Assembly (NCBI GenBank): GCA_030644725.1
Contig: CP130629.1
Coordinates: 1,564,795 to 1,628,794 of the forward strand
Source: Candidatus Electrothrix communis
GTDB lineage: Bacteria > Desulfobacterota > Desulfobulbia > Desulfobulbales > Desulfobulbaceae
Length of the DNA: 64,000 nucleotides
Direction of reading: 5' to 3'
Part shown: positions 44,625 to 53,837 of the stretch, one piece after another
How the letters are laid out: each line of letters begins with the position of its first letter
Numbering within the stretch: the first letter of the stretch is position 1
Program-made: the position numbers and the translations under genes
The notes under the pieces: generated by a model
Database searches by the model: none
What the model saw: the letters and a program-made list of their open reading frames with translations, nothing else
Told to the model about the DNA's origin: nothing

Positions 44625-46790
44625 ATGGAACTACGGATACTGCTGAAGATATTGTATCGTCGTCGAGCCATTATTGCTTTGATATCTGGCTCTTTTCTCC
44701 TGCTGGTAGCTCTCGTAACACTGATGGCATCTGAGAGTTATGAAGCTACGGCCAAGATTACAGTAGAAAAGACAGATAAAATCAATGCTGTTATGACTGG
44801 CCTCGGCCTCCAAGGAATTGTATTAGATACCCAAGTTGATGATACAGTGAGTTTTGATACTGATGTTGAATTGCTCATGATACGTCCGCTTGTAGAAGGG
44901 CTTATCGTCGATATGGATCTCCGTGACAGCGAAGGAGAATATTGTGAAGTTGATGCATTTCTCAAAGGAGGGCTTGTTAGCAAGGTCAACGGGAAACCGT
45001 CTGTAACTATTAAACAATACAATGACACTGCATTAGTGAGTATTGCGGCGAACTCTACTATTCCAGAACAGGCAGCAGAGATAGCCAACGGCTTAGCAAG
45101 GATGTATAGAGATGCGCGTATCATGCGCATGAAAGCAGATTTTGGTGAAGTAAAAACCAATATCAACAGCAGCCTAGACCGCATGCGAGAGGAGTACTAC
45201 CGAACACTTCGGGATTATGAAGTATTCATGCAACGAATTGGCTTAGGGAAAATAAGCACTGCTCTTGCAAACCTGCTTGATCAAATATCTGCACTTGAAA
45301 AAGAACGGACTGAATACCAGCGCAGCATTGCCTCACTGAGCAAAACAATTGACGTCTCCCAAAAAGAGTTTGGAAAAACGAAAAAAATATGGGAGTCGTC
45401 ACATGAACTAGGGCAGAACGCTGTAATGAGTGACCTGAAAGAAAAGCTAGCCGGACTTGCCGTGGAACTCGCCGGTCTCGGAAGTACTGTGACGAAGAAT
45501 CATCCTGACCATAAGAGGCTCGCTGCACAGCTTGATGAAATCACAGCCCTACTGAAAAATGAACCCACGTTCTCAATCAGTAAAAAACAGTTTACCTTGA
45601 ATCCCATTTACGACTCGCTCTACCAATCCATATCCGAAAATATTATTAACCTTAAAGGGTCAGTCGTCAGGTTGGAAACTGTTGAGCAACAATTGGAAGA
45701 ATACAAGGCAAAACTGCTCCAGCTGCCTGCGCTTCAAACAGAAAATACCAAATTGAACTTGGAATTAACTGCTCAATCTACCATATACTCAACATTATTA
45801 CAATATTCTATGGAGATAAGCTTAGCAGAAGCTACTGCTGTGTCAAAAATTCGTTTGGTGGAACCAGCAAAGATACCAGACAGCGATAAACCTACTTTTC
45901 CGAAGAAAAAGGTTAATTTGATTTTGGGAGTTATCTTTGGTCTCTTTTTTGCTGTCGGCACCGCTTTGGTGATTGACTATGCAGATGATAACGTGCATGA
46001 AGCCCAAGTGCTACACCATCTGAGCGACAAGCCATACTTAGGTTCTCTGCCATACGTCCCTTCTCTGCGCCCTAAAACCATCTTACAATCATCGACAAGG
46101 GTTGCTGAGCATCTACGCAGTATGAGGGATACTCTTCTTTTTGAAAGCGCAAACCAGGAAGCAGGCGGGCTTTTTGTCATTACCTCAGCAACTGAGCGAG
46201 GCGGCACCAGTACTACGGCGACCGGACTCGCCATGACCCTTGCCGAACGGTACGGAGAAACGCTCCTGGTGGATTTAAACTTACGATCTCCTTCACTCGG
46301 CAGCCTGACGGGCCGGAGCAAGCGCTCTTCTGGCACAGGGGTTGCCGAAGCATTGGCTGATAACGGTATAGTGCCAGAGGATAGCTTCCAAAATTCTTCT
46401 CTTGAAGGGCTGACGATACTCCCTGCTGGCAAGGCATCTGATGCAACGAAAAGGCTGCTAGACACCCCGGCTCTTGCGGCTTTTCTCAGCAATTTACGGC
46501 AGAATTTTCGCTATGTAGTTATTGACACTCCCTCTCCTGCCTTTTATCATGATGCCATATTGATTGCTCGCGAAGCCGATGCAGTAGTGGTGGTGGCTCG
46601 TGCGGCTCAAATCACCGCCACCACAGTTGAGCATTGTTTTGATAAATTGAGAATAGCAGGCGAGCCCATGATCGGAACTGTTCTGAACGGCGAAGGATAC
46701 AGCCTGTCTCTACATCGACTTCCCTGGACAGCAATGATGTCCGCAGGTGAATTACTGCGACGAGAGAAACGACGCCTCAAACGAGGCTGA
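44625..46790 (+). CDS. Wzc-like chain-length determinant with degenerate BY-kinase domain
   Basis: The 721-residue protein has a Wzz domain with an N-terminal membrane segment (RAIIALISGSFLLLVALVTL), a long periplasmic coiled coil (~160-400) and a second membrane segment near 430 (LILGVIFGLFFAVGTALV). The cytoplasmic BY-kinase-like domain follows. Its P-loop reads SATERGGTSTTATGLA: the Walker A Lys (normally GEGKS) is replaced by Thr. The Walker A' motif is reduced to LLVDLNLRSPSLG. The C-terminus RREKRRLKRG has no tyrosine cluster. It therefore probably works as a co-polymerase without autokinase activity. Confidence 0.88.
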   Translation: MELRILLKILYRRRAIIALISGSFLLLVALVTLMASESYEATAKITVEKTDKINAVMTGLGLQGIVLDTQVDDTVSFDTDVELLMIRPLVEGLIVDMDLRDSEGEYCEVDAFLKGGLVSKVNGKPSVTIKQYNDTALVSIAANSTIPEQAAEIANGLARMYRDARIMRMKADFGEVKTNINSSLDRMREEYYRTLRDYEVFMQRIGLGKISTALANLLDQISALEKERTEYQRSIASLSKTIDVSQKEFGKTKKIWESSHELGQNAVMSDLKEKLAGLAVELAGLGSTVTKNHPDHKRLAAQLDEITALLKNEPTFSISKKQFTLNPIYDSLYQSISENIINLKGSVVRLETVEQQLEEYKAKLLQLPALQTENTKLNLELTAQSTIYSTLLQYSMEISLAEATAVSKIRLVEPAKIPDSDKPTFPKKKVNLILGVIFGLFFAVGTALVIDYADDNVHEAQVLHHLSDKPYLGSLPYVPSLRPKTILQSSTRVAEHLRSMRDTLLFESANQEAGGLFVITSATERGGTSTTATGLAMTLAERYGETLLVDLNLRSPSLGSLTGRSKRSSGTGVAEALADNGIVPEDSFQNSSLEGLTILPAGKASDATKRLLDTPALAAFLSNLRQNFRYVVIDTPSPAFYHDAILIAREADAVVVVARAAQITATTVEHCFDKLRIAGEPMIGTVLNGEGYSLSLHRLPWTAMMSAGELLRREKRRLKRG

Positions 46791-46859
46791 AAACCGGACA
46801 ATGGGTTTTGTAAACCGTGATCGGCGCTGAAGCTCATTTTTATAGAAAATAAACACAAA

Positions 46860-48389
46860 ATGGAGCAGGTATCAGGATTAACATACTCACCTTCTCGTAG
46901 TTTCCGACCAGTCTTTTGGCTTTTCGGAGGAGCGGCACTACTGTTTCTTTCCGCTGTTATAACGGTTTTCACACCTTGGTATATTTCCACAGCAATATTT
47001 TGGTGTATTCTGTTGGGTCTAATTATTTTCTTCAAGCCAGCCTGGGGATTATACCTCCTTGTCCTCCTGGTACCGGCAACCCCCTTTTCTGTCGGATTTA
47101 TTATAGTCGCCCCTTGGAATTATGAGATTGCGAACAGATATGCCGATATAATTCCCTTTTTCACCCCTCTTGTCCCTCTCACTATCGCGGGCCTGTTGTT
47201 TATTAAATTTTCCCGGTTGGAACAGGTAAATTTTCGCGACCCGCTGCTCCTCATCTCTATGTTACTGCTGGGCTATGCAGGAATAAGCATGACCTGGAGC
47301 GCTAATCCCGAGCATTCTGTGTTTGCATTTTCCATCTTTCTGGGCAATGTTCTTCTTTACTTGGCTGTAGTAGCCCTGACCAACAATAAGGAAAGGTACC
47401 GGGTACTTATATGGACTTGGATCATTTCCATGACTGTCCAAAGTATAATAGCAATGTCTCTTTTCTCATATAAAAACGTTACTGTCAGCCATGATTTGCT
47501 ACCAACCTTTCTCTTCCACTTCAAGATGTTCGGAGGAATGCTTCAGGACACCGGTGCCCCGAATCCGGCAGCTGGACTACAGGATTTTCATGAAACCTCA
47601 CTGCTGACCAATATGGCGGCGGCTTTCACCTTTGGTATGTTGTTCACAGTGCCAAAACGAAGCAAAAAGTTTGCGCTACTCGCTCTCTTATTCCTGTTTT
47701 TTCTTTTTATCACCATGCGCACGGAAAGCCGTGCCGGTATCGGTTCCATGCTGGTCATGTTGACGACCCTAGCATTGCTGATTCCTCCTCTGAAATATCG
47801 TCGATTGAGAACTTCAGTACTTTTTATCATATGCGCCGGTTCTCTCTACACAGCCACTCACCTCTATCTCTATACAATGACCGATGTTGATAAAAAACCC
47901 CGGATGGTCTTTATCATTGAAGAAATTCTCGGGGGCGGAAAACTCATCGACACCGGTCATAAAAAGAAGGAAGGTGGCAGAATGTATATGTATAAGAGGG
48001 CATTCCGCACGTTCTTCAGCAACAAACCACTGCGCGGTCTCGGAGTTGGCAACCTTAAGTACCTGGCCCTGCTGCCCCATGCACATAGCTTATATTTCTC
48101 TCTGATTTTGGATTTCGGTCTGGCCGGACTTCTCTTTCTGGCAGCACTCGTCTACATATTGCTTCAACGGCTCTATCTGATTATAAAACTGCCAGGCAGC
48201 CCGACCCGAACCATGGCCCTAGCCGCCACGTCGGGCCTGATTGGAACCTCAGTGCATTGCCTGATTGATTTTGAATACCTTTATACATCTCTTTGGCTTA
48301 TTCTCGGCCTAGTGATGACGAGCTATAATATGGCCTTATCCGCTGGCCAACCTGAACCTGAGGCCGCACCCTGTAACCTTTATCCGTAA
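46860..48389 (+). CDS. O-antigen ligase/polymerase (Wzy_C family) membrane protein
   Basis: The 509-residue protein has about 12 hydrophobic segments. It carries the Wzy_C signatures: TRMRTESRAG-like FITMRTESRAGIGSM in the conserved loop, RGLGVGNLK, and the catalytic-loop HAHSLYFSLILDFGLAG. It would polymerise the exported repeat units. It follows the Wzc-like gene by 70 bp. Confidence 0.85.
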   Translation: MEQVSGLTYSPSRSFRPVFWLFGGAALLFLSAVITVFTPWYISTAIFWCILLGLIIFFKPAWGLYLLVLLVPATPFSVGFIIVAPWNYEIANRYADIIPFFTPLVPLTIAGLLFIKFSRLEQVNFRDPLLLISMLLLGYAGISMTWSANPEHSVFAFSIFLGNVLLYLAVVALTNNKERYRVLIWTWIISMTVQSIIAMSLFSYKNVTVSHDLLPTFLFHFKMFGGMLQDTGAPNPAAGLQDFHETSLLTNMAAAFTFGMLFTVPKRSKKFALLALLFLFFLFITMRTESRAGIGSMLVMLTTLALLIPPLKYRRLRTSVLFIICAGSLYTATHLYLYTMTDVDKKPRMVFIIEEILGGGKLIDTGHKKKEGGRMYMYKRAFRTFFSNKPLRGLGVGNLKYLALLPHAHSLYFSLILDFGLAGLLFLAALVYILLQRLYLIIKLPGSPTRTMALAATSGLIGTSVHCLIDFEYLYTSLWLILGLVMTSYNMALSAGQPEPEAAPCNLYP

Positions 48390-48395
48390 AAAATC

Positions 48396-49040
48396 ATGCT
48401 CCCTGTTTTCATAAAAAAAATATTCCGCCGCACTCCTGAAAGCCAGCAACGGCGCTTCATTACTATTGTCTCAGGACTGCCTCGCTCAGGTACCTCTATG
48501 ATGATGAACATGCTGGAACTCGGCGGGCTTCCTCCGATGACCGACAATCTGCGAGCAGCGGATCCCGATAATCCCAAGGGCTATTATGAGTACGAACGGG
48601 TGAAACAGCTCCCTGATGGCGACAGCGAATGGCTGCAAGATGCCGAGGGCAGGACGCTGAAGATTATCTCGGCTCTGTTGCATTATTTGCCGACAACCTA
48701 TCGCTACCGGATAATCTTTATGGAGCGGGCAGTGGAAGAGGTGCTGGCCTCGCAGAAAAAAATGCTGCTACGGCGAGGAGAGGTTCATGACAGTGTGAGC
48801 GATGAAGAGCTGGCCGCCATGTTTCGCAAACATCTCCGACAGACCGAGGACTGGCTCCGGGAGCATCAGGCTCATGTCTCCTGTCTCAAGGTGAGTTACA
48901 ACGCAATTCTTAAAGAACCAGGGCCGATCATCAGGCAGATCAACAGGTTTCTGGGGGGCAATCTTGACATCGCAGCCATGGAATCGGTTGTCGATCCGGC
49001 CCTCTACCGTAACAGGAGGGAGGGTTTCCGAACCACTTAA
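48396..49040 (+). CDS. Sulfotransferase-family protein
   Basis: The 214-residue P-loop protein has the PAPS 5'-phosphosulfate loop IVSGLPRSGTSMMMNMLEL near residue 25 and a helical body with FMERAVEEVLASQKKML, as in sulfotransferase family proteins. The 3' PSB motif is not clear. It may add sulfate to the polysaccharide, or to a lipid. It starts 6 bp after the polymerase stop, so it is in the same transcript. Confidence 0.75.
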   Translation: MLPVFIKKIFRRTPESQQRRFITIVSGLPRSGTSMMMNMLELGGLPPMTDNLRAADPDNPKGYYEYERVKQLPDGDSEWLQDAEGRTLKIISALLHYLPTTYRYRIIFMERAVEEVLASQKKMLLRRGEVHDSVSDEELAAMFRKHLRQTEDWLREHQAHVSCLKVSYNAILKEPGPIIRQINRFLGGNLDIAAMESVVDPALYRNRREGFRTT

Positions 49041-49063
49041 TATTGATAGTTTCGCAAAAAAAC

Positions 49064-49313
49064 GTAACTTCTCAATAAGTGGTAAGTTTTATTTTTACCG
49101 AATTTTTAACTAGTTGCGACACTGCTAAAGTGTCAAAGAAACACTATACCAGAAAACGCCCAAACAACACAACTTAATGAAATTACTTTATCTTTGTATT
49201 TTGACTACTTCCGAAATAGCATTTTTGGAGCTTAAAATGCCGTTATTGCTGTATCGCTAATCCATTGATTGTACGTTTAAATGTTGAGTTACCACCACTT
49301 ATTGAGAAGTTAC
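49064..49313. mobile_element. MITE-like element with 20-bp terminal inverted repeats
   Basis: GTAACTTCTCAATAAGTGGT at 49064-49083 is repeated as its exact reverse complement at 49294-49313. The 250 bp between the ends is AT-rich and has no ORF, which is the form of a miniature inverted-repeat transposable element. No clear target-site duplication is seen, and no full-length parent is in the window. Confidence 0.65.
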
Positions 49314-49736
49314 AAGAAAACCAGACAACATACTGAAATTATTAAATTATAATTATTTCACATTGACTTTCATTAATCTTTATAGTAATTATTGTTACAT
49401 TTCAGCAACTTGGCACATGAGACTTCTTTGGACAATTTGCAAAAAAAAATTCCTTTAGTCAAAGCATTATTCTGGAGTCGAAAAGTTTAAAAAAACGATA
49501 AGTGACTGCCTGAATCAGACACATACAACTTACAGAGACGAACTTCAGGCGCTGCTCACTCGAAATTTCAAACCTTCATAAAAATTCAAATAGTAACGTT
49601 TTAGTAATAATTTAGAACGAAAAAAATTTTTATTCCTAAAAGTGGAGGCTGTCTGTAGAACCGGCATCGCCTTCAACATATAAAATGCCGACTGTGGAGC
49701 AGGATCAACATTCAAGAGATTTGGAGGAAAATAAAA
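49314..49736. other. AT-rich non-coding region
   Basis: About 420 bp between the MITE and the arylsulfotransferase gene holds no credible ORF or RNA fold. A strong Shine-Dalgarno (GGAGGAAAA) appears just before the next ATG. A promoter is expected but none stands out in the AT-rich background. Confidence 0.4.
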
Positions 49737-51128
49737 ATGTTTTTTTTACACAAAAACCTAGTACAGCGTGGCGTAAGTTTCACACTGCTTATACGAATGC
49801 AGGCAACAAAATGCCTTGTGAAAATTGGAAAAGCGACTCTCAAAAGTATAGGGCAATTTACGCCCGACTGTACTAGCCAGCAACATGTTATCATAATAGC
49901 ATGTTGCGCCCTATCCTTCTCTTCAGCCTTCGCAGCACCGCCCGTATTCCCTGTTGGAGTGACAATTCATAATGATCTTGAGGCGTATCAAGGTTACACC
50001 ATTTTCACTTCATACGCAGAAAAACGAGTGATCTTAATTGATATGGATGGAAATGAAGTTCACACCTGGGATTATGACGGTAAATTAGGAGACAATCCTA
50101 AGCTGTTGGACAATGGAAATATTCTTACGGCTTACAATATACCTCCTAGCACAGGCCAAGTAGGTGTCGCCCTTGTTGAGCTTGACTGGGAAGGAAATAT
50201 TGTCTGGCAATTTCATGATGACGATTATGCTTATCTGCACCATGACTTTGAAAAGAATAAAAACGGGAACTACCTGATATTAGGTGCTAGAATCCAGTAT
50301 CTTCCATTAATATCGCCAAACAATAAAATACAAAATGATTTTATTATAGAGGTTGACTCTGCGGGTAATATAATATGGGAATGGTTCACCTCAGATCATT
50401 TTGATCAATTTGGATTTTCTGATGAAGCTGAGCAAATAATCCAGAAAGGAACACAAGACCTAGAAGATAAATCTGATATTTTCCACACCAACTCCATTCA
50501 ATATTTGCCGGAAAATAAATTTTATGATCAAGGAGATATGCGATTTAAACCTGGAAATATCTTAGTAAGTCAAAGGAGTACCAATATAGTTTTTATCCTT
50601 GATAAGGATTCTGGAGATATAGTATGGAAGCTTGGGCCGGAGGACAACATCACTATCGGTCAGCATAATGCAAATATGATCCCAAAGGGCTATCCGGGTG
50701 CCGGAAATATTTTGCTCTTTGACAACGGCGGCAAAGCCGGATATCCAGAGGAAACCAGACCCTGGTCCAGGGTAATCGAAATCAATGACGAAAAAAATAT
50801 TCAATGGGAATATAGTTCAGTTCAGAATGTGCAGTCCGCGTGGCATTTTTATAGTTTCAACAGGAGCGGGGCTCAGCGATTGCCCAATGGCAACACCTTG
50901 ATTTGTGAGGCCACTTCTGGAAGGATATTTGAAGTGACAGTTGATGGTGAGATTGTTTGGGAATATTTTAATTCCTATGTGACACTTCCTTCTGAAAGAC
51001 CGATCTATCGGGCCTACAGGGTTAACGTAAACTGGCCCGAAAAGAATGTTGAATCGAAAAGCTCAAATTCTTCCGGTGCTGAGTATAACTATAATTTTTC
51101 GCCGTTTAACTCACCAATAGTTTGGTAA
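49737..51128 (+). CDS. Arylsulfotransferase (ASST)-family secreted protein
   Basis: This 463-residue protein belongs to the Arylsulfotran_2 (ASST-like) beta-propeller family. Family motifs include LIDMDGNEVHTWDYDG, HHDFEKNKNGNYLILG (the conserved HHD), DIFHTNSIQYLP (HxNS) and GQHNANMIP (the HNA motif). The catalytic histidine is likely within these. Bacterial ASSTs move sulfate between phenolic donors and acceptors in the periplasm. The start at 49737 is supported by a strong Shine-Dalgarno. The hydrophobic export segment (IIIACCALSFSSAFAAP) begins only around residue 51, an unusually long lead. Confidence 0.82.
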   Translation: MFFLHKNLVQRGVSFTLLIRMQATKCLVKIGKATLKSIGQFTPDCTSQQHVIIIACCALSFSSAFAAPPVFPVGVTIHNDLEAYQGYTIFTSYAEKRVILIDMDGNEVHTWDYDGKLGDNPKLLDNGNILTAYNIPPSTGQVGVALVELDWEGNIVWQFHDDDYAYLHHDFEKNKNGNYLILGARIQYLPLISPNNKIQNDFIIEVDSAGNIIWEWFTSDHFDQFGFSDEAEQIIQKGTQDLEDKSDIFHTNSIQYLPENKFYDQGDMRFKPGNILVSQRSTNIVFILDKDSGDIVWKLGPEDNITIGQHNANMIPKGYPGAGNILLFDNGGKAGYPEETRPWSRVIEINDEKNIQWEYSSVQNVQSAWHFYSFNRSGAQRLPNGNTLICEATSGRIFEVTVDGEIVWEYFNSYVTLPSERPIYRAYRVNVNWPEKNVESKSSNSSGAEYNYNFSPFNSPIVW

Positions 51129-51214
51129 ATACTTCTTAAGTAATAGAATTCAAACCATTACAACCCCTGAGATTTGCTTGTATTTTCCCGTTACTGATCC
51201 AACATGATTGATAT

Positions 51215-52648
51215 ATGATGATAAAAATAAAGAAAATTTCTTTCGCTTTATTATTTTCTCTAGGCATCAACAGTGCAGTTCTTGCAGAGAACAGCATAAT
51301 CTCTGATTCTCCATTCGGATTCACCCCAGCAGCTGTCATCCCTCCATTTCAATACGGCCTGAACAATCCATACACGTTTGCAGCGGATTTAGGAGTTCGA
51401 TGGGATCGATCGCTCAATTTTGTCTGGACACGTATTCAGCCTGAGTTAACAAGAAATCAATATTATTGGATACATGAAAGGCAGCTGTCGAGTGTCCCAA
51501 AACAAATCCGTTTGATAGCCAATATCATGATAGGGATGCCGCGCCGTGACCGTAAATACAAGCAATATGCTCTGAGTGAAAGAAGCTTTCTGCCGAGAGA
51601 TAAAGCTGCCTATAAAAAATATGTTCAAGCCCTTGTAGAACGGTACGACGGAGACGGCATCGCTGACATGCCTGGACTGCGTGTGCCTATTAAACACTGG
51701 CAGGTTGACAACGAGCCTCCTCACGGACTGAACGATTATGCCGCATTTCTCCAGATGACCTATAAGGCTATCAAAACGGCTGATCCAGAGGCCAAGGTGC
51801 TTATCGGCGGAGTACCGGGGTTTCCTCCTGCCTCTCGATATATTGATAATTTTGAGAGATCTTACCTCCCCATCCTTGATGATCTCAGCAAGTTTGAAGA
51901 ACCTTATTTTGATGTCTTCGATTTTCACTGGTACGGGAATGCGACGGGAGACTATCTGGGGATGAAAGAAGCCTACACATATATTCAAGACGCATTAAAA
52001 AAAAGAAAGTTAATGCCTTCAGACGGCTTTTGGATGACAGAAATGGGAACATACAGTGGCGACCCAGCCCCTGTACGAATGCTTTCTTCTGTCGATTTTC
52101 CTCTTCAGACAGAAAAACAGCAAGCTGCGGACCTGGTTAAAAGAAATATGTACGCTCTCTCCTTGGGGATAAAGAAGATATTTATGGCCTTTGGAATAAC
52201 AGAAGGTTTTAAACATACCGGAGGTTATTTTGATTTTACCGGGTTGATCTATGACGGAAGATACGACCACGACCAAGGGAAAGGCGTTAAGAAACTTGCC
52301 TATTACACCTACAAAAAAATGACGGAAACCTTGGAAGGCTCGGATTGGGAGAGCATAAGAATTATTCAAGATAAAGACGGGATACACATCTACAGATTGT
52401 ACAAAAACGGTAAGCCGATTTGGATCGCTTGGAACGATAACAGTGGAGCAAGACCTGTCACCTTAAGATTGGATAACAATACAGCGGGAGTGACCATTAC
52501 GGAGTCTGTACCTCATTACGCATCAGGAAAAGATGTTGCACCTTCTTATACAATTTTCCAAAATATTAAAGGGGAAATTTCAAAAACCTCTCCTCCGCAG
52601 CTGACCTTCAAACTGAATACATCTCCTGTATTTATAGAAGAACGTTAG
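51215..52648 (+). CDS. Secreted clan GH-A-like glycoside hydrolase
   Basis: The 477-residue protein has a signal peptide (SFALLFSLGINSAVLAE). Its TIM-barrel-like body carries the acid/base motif WQVDNEPPHG (Asn-Glu-Pro, as in GH-A clans) and a later FWMTEMGTYSG that fits the nucleophile Glu. The C-terminal ~100 residues look like a beta-sandwich (GKPIWIAWNDNSGARPVTL). It may trim or release the polysaccharide made by this locus. The exact GH family cannot be fixed by eye. Confidence 0.72.
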   Translation: MMIKIKKISFALLFSLGINSAVLAENSIISDSPFGFTPAAVIPPFQYGLNNPYTFAADLGVRWDRSLNFVWTRIQPELTRNQYYWIHERQLSSVPKQIRLIANIMIGMPRRDRKYKQYALSERSFLPRDKAAYKKYVQALVERYDGDGIADMPGLRVPIKHWQVDNEPPHGLNDYAAFLQMTYKAIKTADPEAKVLIGGVPGFPPASRYIDNFERSYLPILDDLSKFEEPYFDVFDFHWYGNATGDYLGMKEAYTYIQDALKKRKLMPSDGFWMTEMGTYSGDPAPVRMLSSVDFPLQTEKQQAADLVKRNMYALSLGIKKIFMAFGITEGFKHTGGYFDFTGLIYDGRYDHDQGKGVKKLAYYTYKKMTETLEGSDWESIRIIQDKDGIHIYRLYKNGKPIWIAWNDNSGARPVTLRLDNNTAGVTITESVPHYASGKDVAPSYTIFQNIKGEISKTSPPQLTFKLNTSPVFIEER

Positions 52649-52682
52649 GATTATCAGCACCACTTCCAACCACTTCATTCTC

Positions 52683-53645
52683 ATGCGAAAATACTTCCTC
52701 CCCGCAGGTCTCATTCTCGCAGCGTTTTTTGCCCTTACCCTACCGAATCCGGGTATTTTTTTTGCAGAGCACAGCGGCATCAAGCTCACCATTATCATTA
52801 TTTTTCTCGTCAGTGGCTACCAGACCGGCACAGCCGAGCTCCCTCTGAACAAGGGTCTTCTCTATATTTTTCTGGTCGCAGCAGCCGTCTCCCTACTGCT
52901 GGCCCCGCTGCTGGGCCTTGCTGTCGGCAGCCTGTTCGCCCTGCCCTCTTCCCTGTTTATCGGGCTGCTCATCATCTGCGCTGTTCCGCCCACCCTGTCT
53001 TCCGGGATTGTGATTACCGGTGTCAGCCGGGGCAACACAGTCCTGGCCCTGATGCTGACCATCAGCCTCAATCTCACCGGTATCCTGACCCTGCCGATCA
53101 TCCTTCAACTCTGTCTCAAGGCAGGCGGACCGGTTGCAATCGATCAATGGGGCCTGTTCACCAAGATGCTGCTGCTGGTTCTACTGCCCTTTGTTCTCGG
53201 AAAAATCATCAGGACCATGCTGAAAAAACAACGGGTCTCGCCGAACTGGAGCTATGTCAATTCCAGCTGCGTGATTCTGGCAGTCTACATCTCGCTGGCG
53301 GTTTCCCGACAAGAATTTTTCCGCACCGATGCAGGCCAATACCTTGCTGTCTTGTTCTCTGTTTCCCTGGTTCACCTCCTTCTCCTCGCCATCAATACCC
53401 AGGCAGCGAAACTGCTCAAACTCAATACCGAAGACAGTAAGGCCCTACTCTTTGTTGCCTCGCAAAAAACCCTACCGATCAGCCTGGTCGTGCTGGCCGG
53501 ACTGCACCAGGACACAGGGAATGCGGTGATTGTCTGCCTGCTCTTTCATTTTGTCCAACTTCTTATCGACTCGGTGCTGGCCTCCCGTTTTCGTATCAGG
53601 GATTCTCCCTCCCCAAAAAAACCTTTTTCTGGTGCGGCCTTGTAG
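52683..53645 (+). CDS. Bile acid:sodium symporter (BASS/SBF-like) family transporter
   Basis: The 320-residue membrane protein has about ten hydrophobic segments. It matches the SBF-like/BASS family: CAVPPTLSSGIVITGVSRGN is the conserved crossover motif after TM4, and SQKTLPISLVVLAG is the second. Members import organic anions with sodium; the substrate here is unknown. The last codon and TAG stop are the start of a palindromic repeat. Confidence 0.85.
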   Translation: MRKYFLPAGLILAAFFALTLPNPGIFFAEHSGIKLTIIIIFLVSGYQTGTAELPLNKGLLYIFLVAAAVSLLLAPLLGLAVGSLFALPSSLFIGLLIICAVPPTLSSGIVITGVSRGNTVLALMLTISLNLTGILTLPIILQLCLKAGGPVAIDQWGLFTKMLLLVLLPFVLGKIIRTMLKKQRVSPNWSYVNSSCVILAVYISLAVSRQEFFRTDAGQYLAVLFSVSLVHLLLLAINTQAAKLLKLNTEDSKALLFVASQKTLPISLVVLAGLHQDTGNAVIVCLLFHFVQLLIDSVLASRFRIRDSPSPKKPFSGAAL

Positions 53646-53702
53646 GGGCAGACCTGCGTGCCTGCCCGCTATAACAGGGCGAACACATAGGTTCGCCCCT
53701 AC
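53642..53702. repeat. Palindromic GTAGGGGC repeat at the transporter stop
   Basis: A 61-bp palindrome begins GTAGGGGCAGACCTGCGTGC and ends GTTCGCCCCTAC. It is a second copy of the family at 25057-25117, in the opposite relation to its gene, and it supplies the TAG stop of the BASS-type gene. Confidence 0.7.
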
Positions 53703-53773
53703 AGGACCCTGTATCATGGCCAAGGTATTTTCTGTTGAATCCCTCAGGGGAGAAGAGGCATCGAAACCCCAAT

Positions 53774-53812
53774 AAAAAAAGGGAGAGCCTCTCGGCCCTC
53801 CCTTTTTTCTTC
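53774..53812. terminator. Bidirectional terminator
   Basis: AAAAAAAGGGAG...CTCCCTTTTTT is a GC-rich stem flanked by A- and T-runs between convergent genes (transporter, plus; YkgJ protein, minus). Confidence 0.85.
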
Positions 53813-53837
53813 TCAACGCGTCTTTTTTAAAAAAAGC

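Noticed and set aside
49685..49876. Short ORF overlapping the arylsulfotransferase start
   Set aside because: It overlaps a gene start with a much better Shine-Dalgarno and has no domain or hydrophobic pattern.
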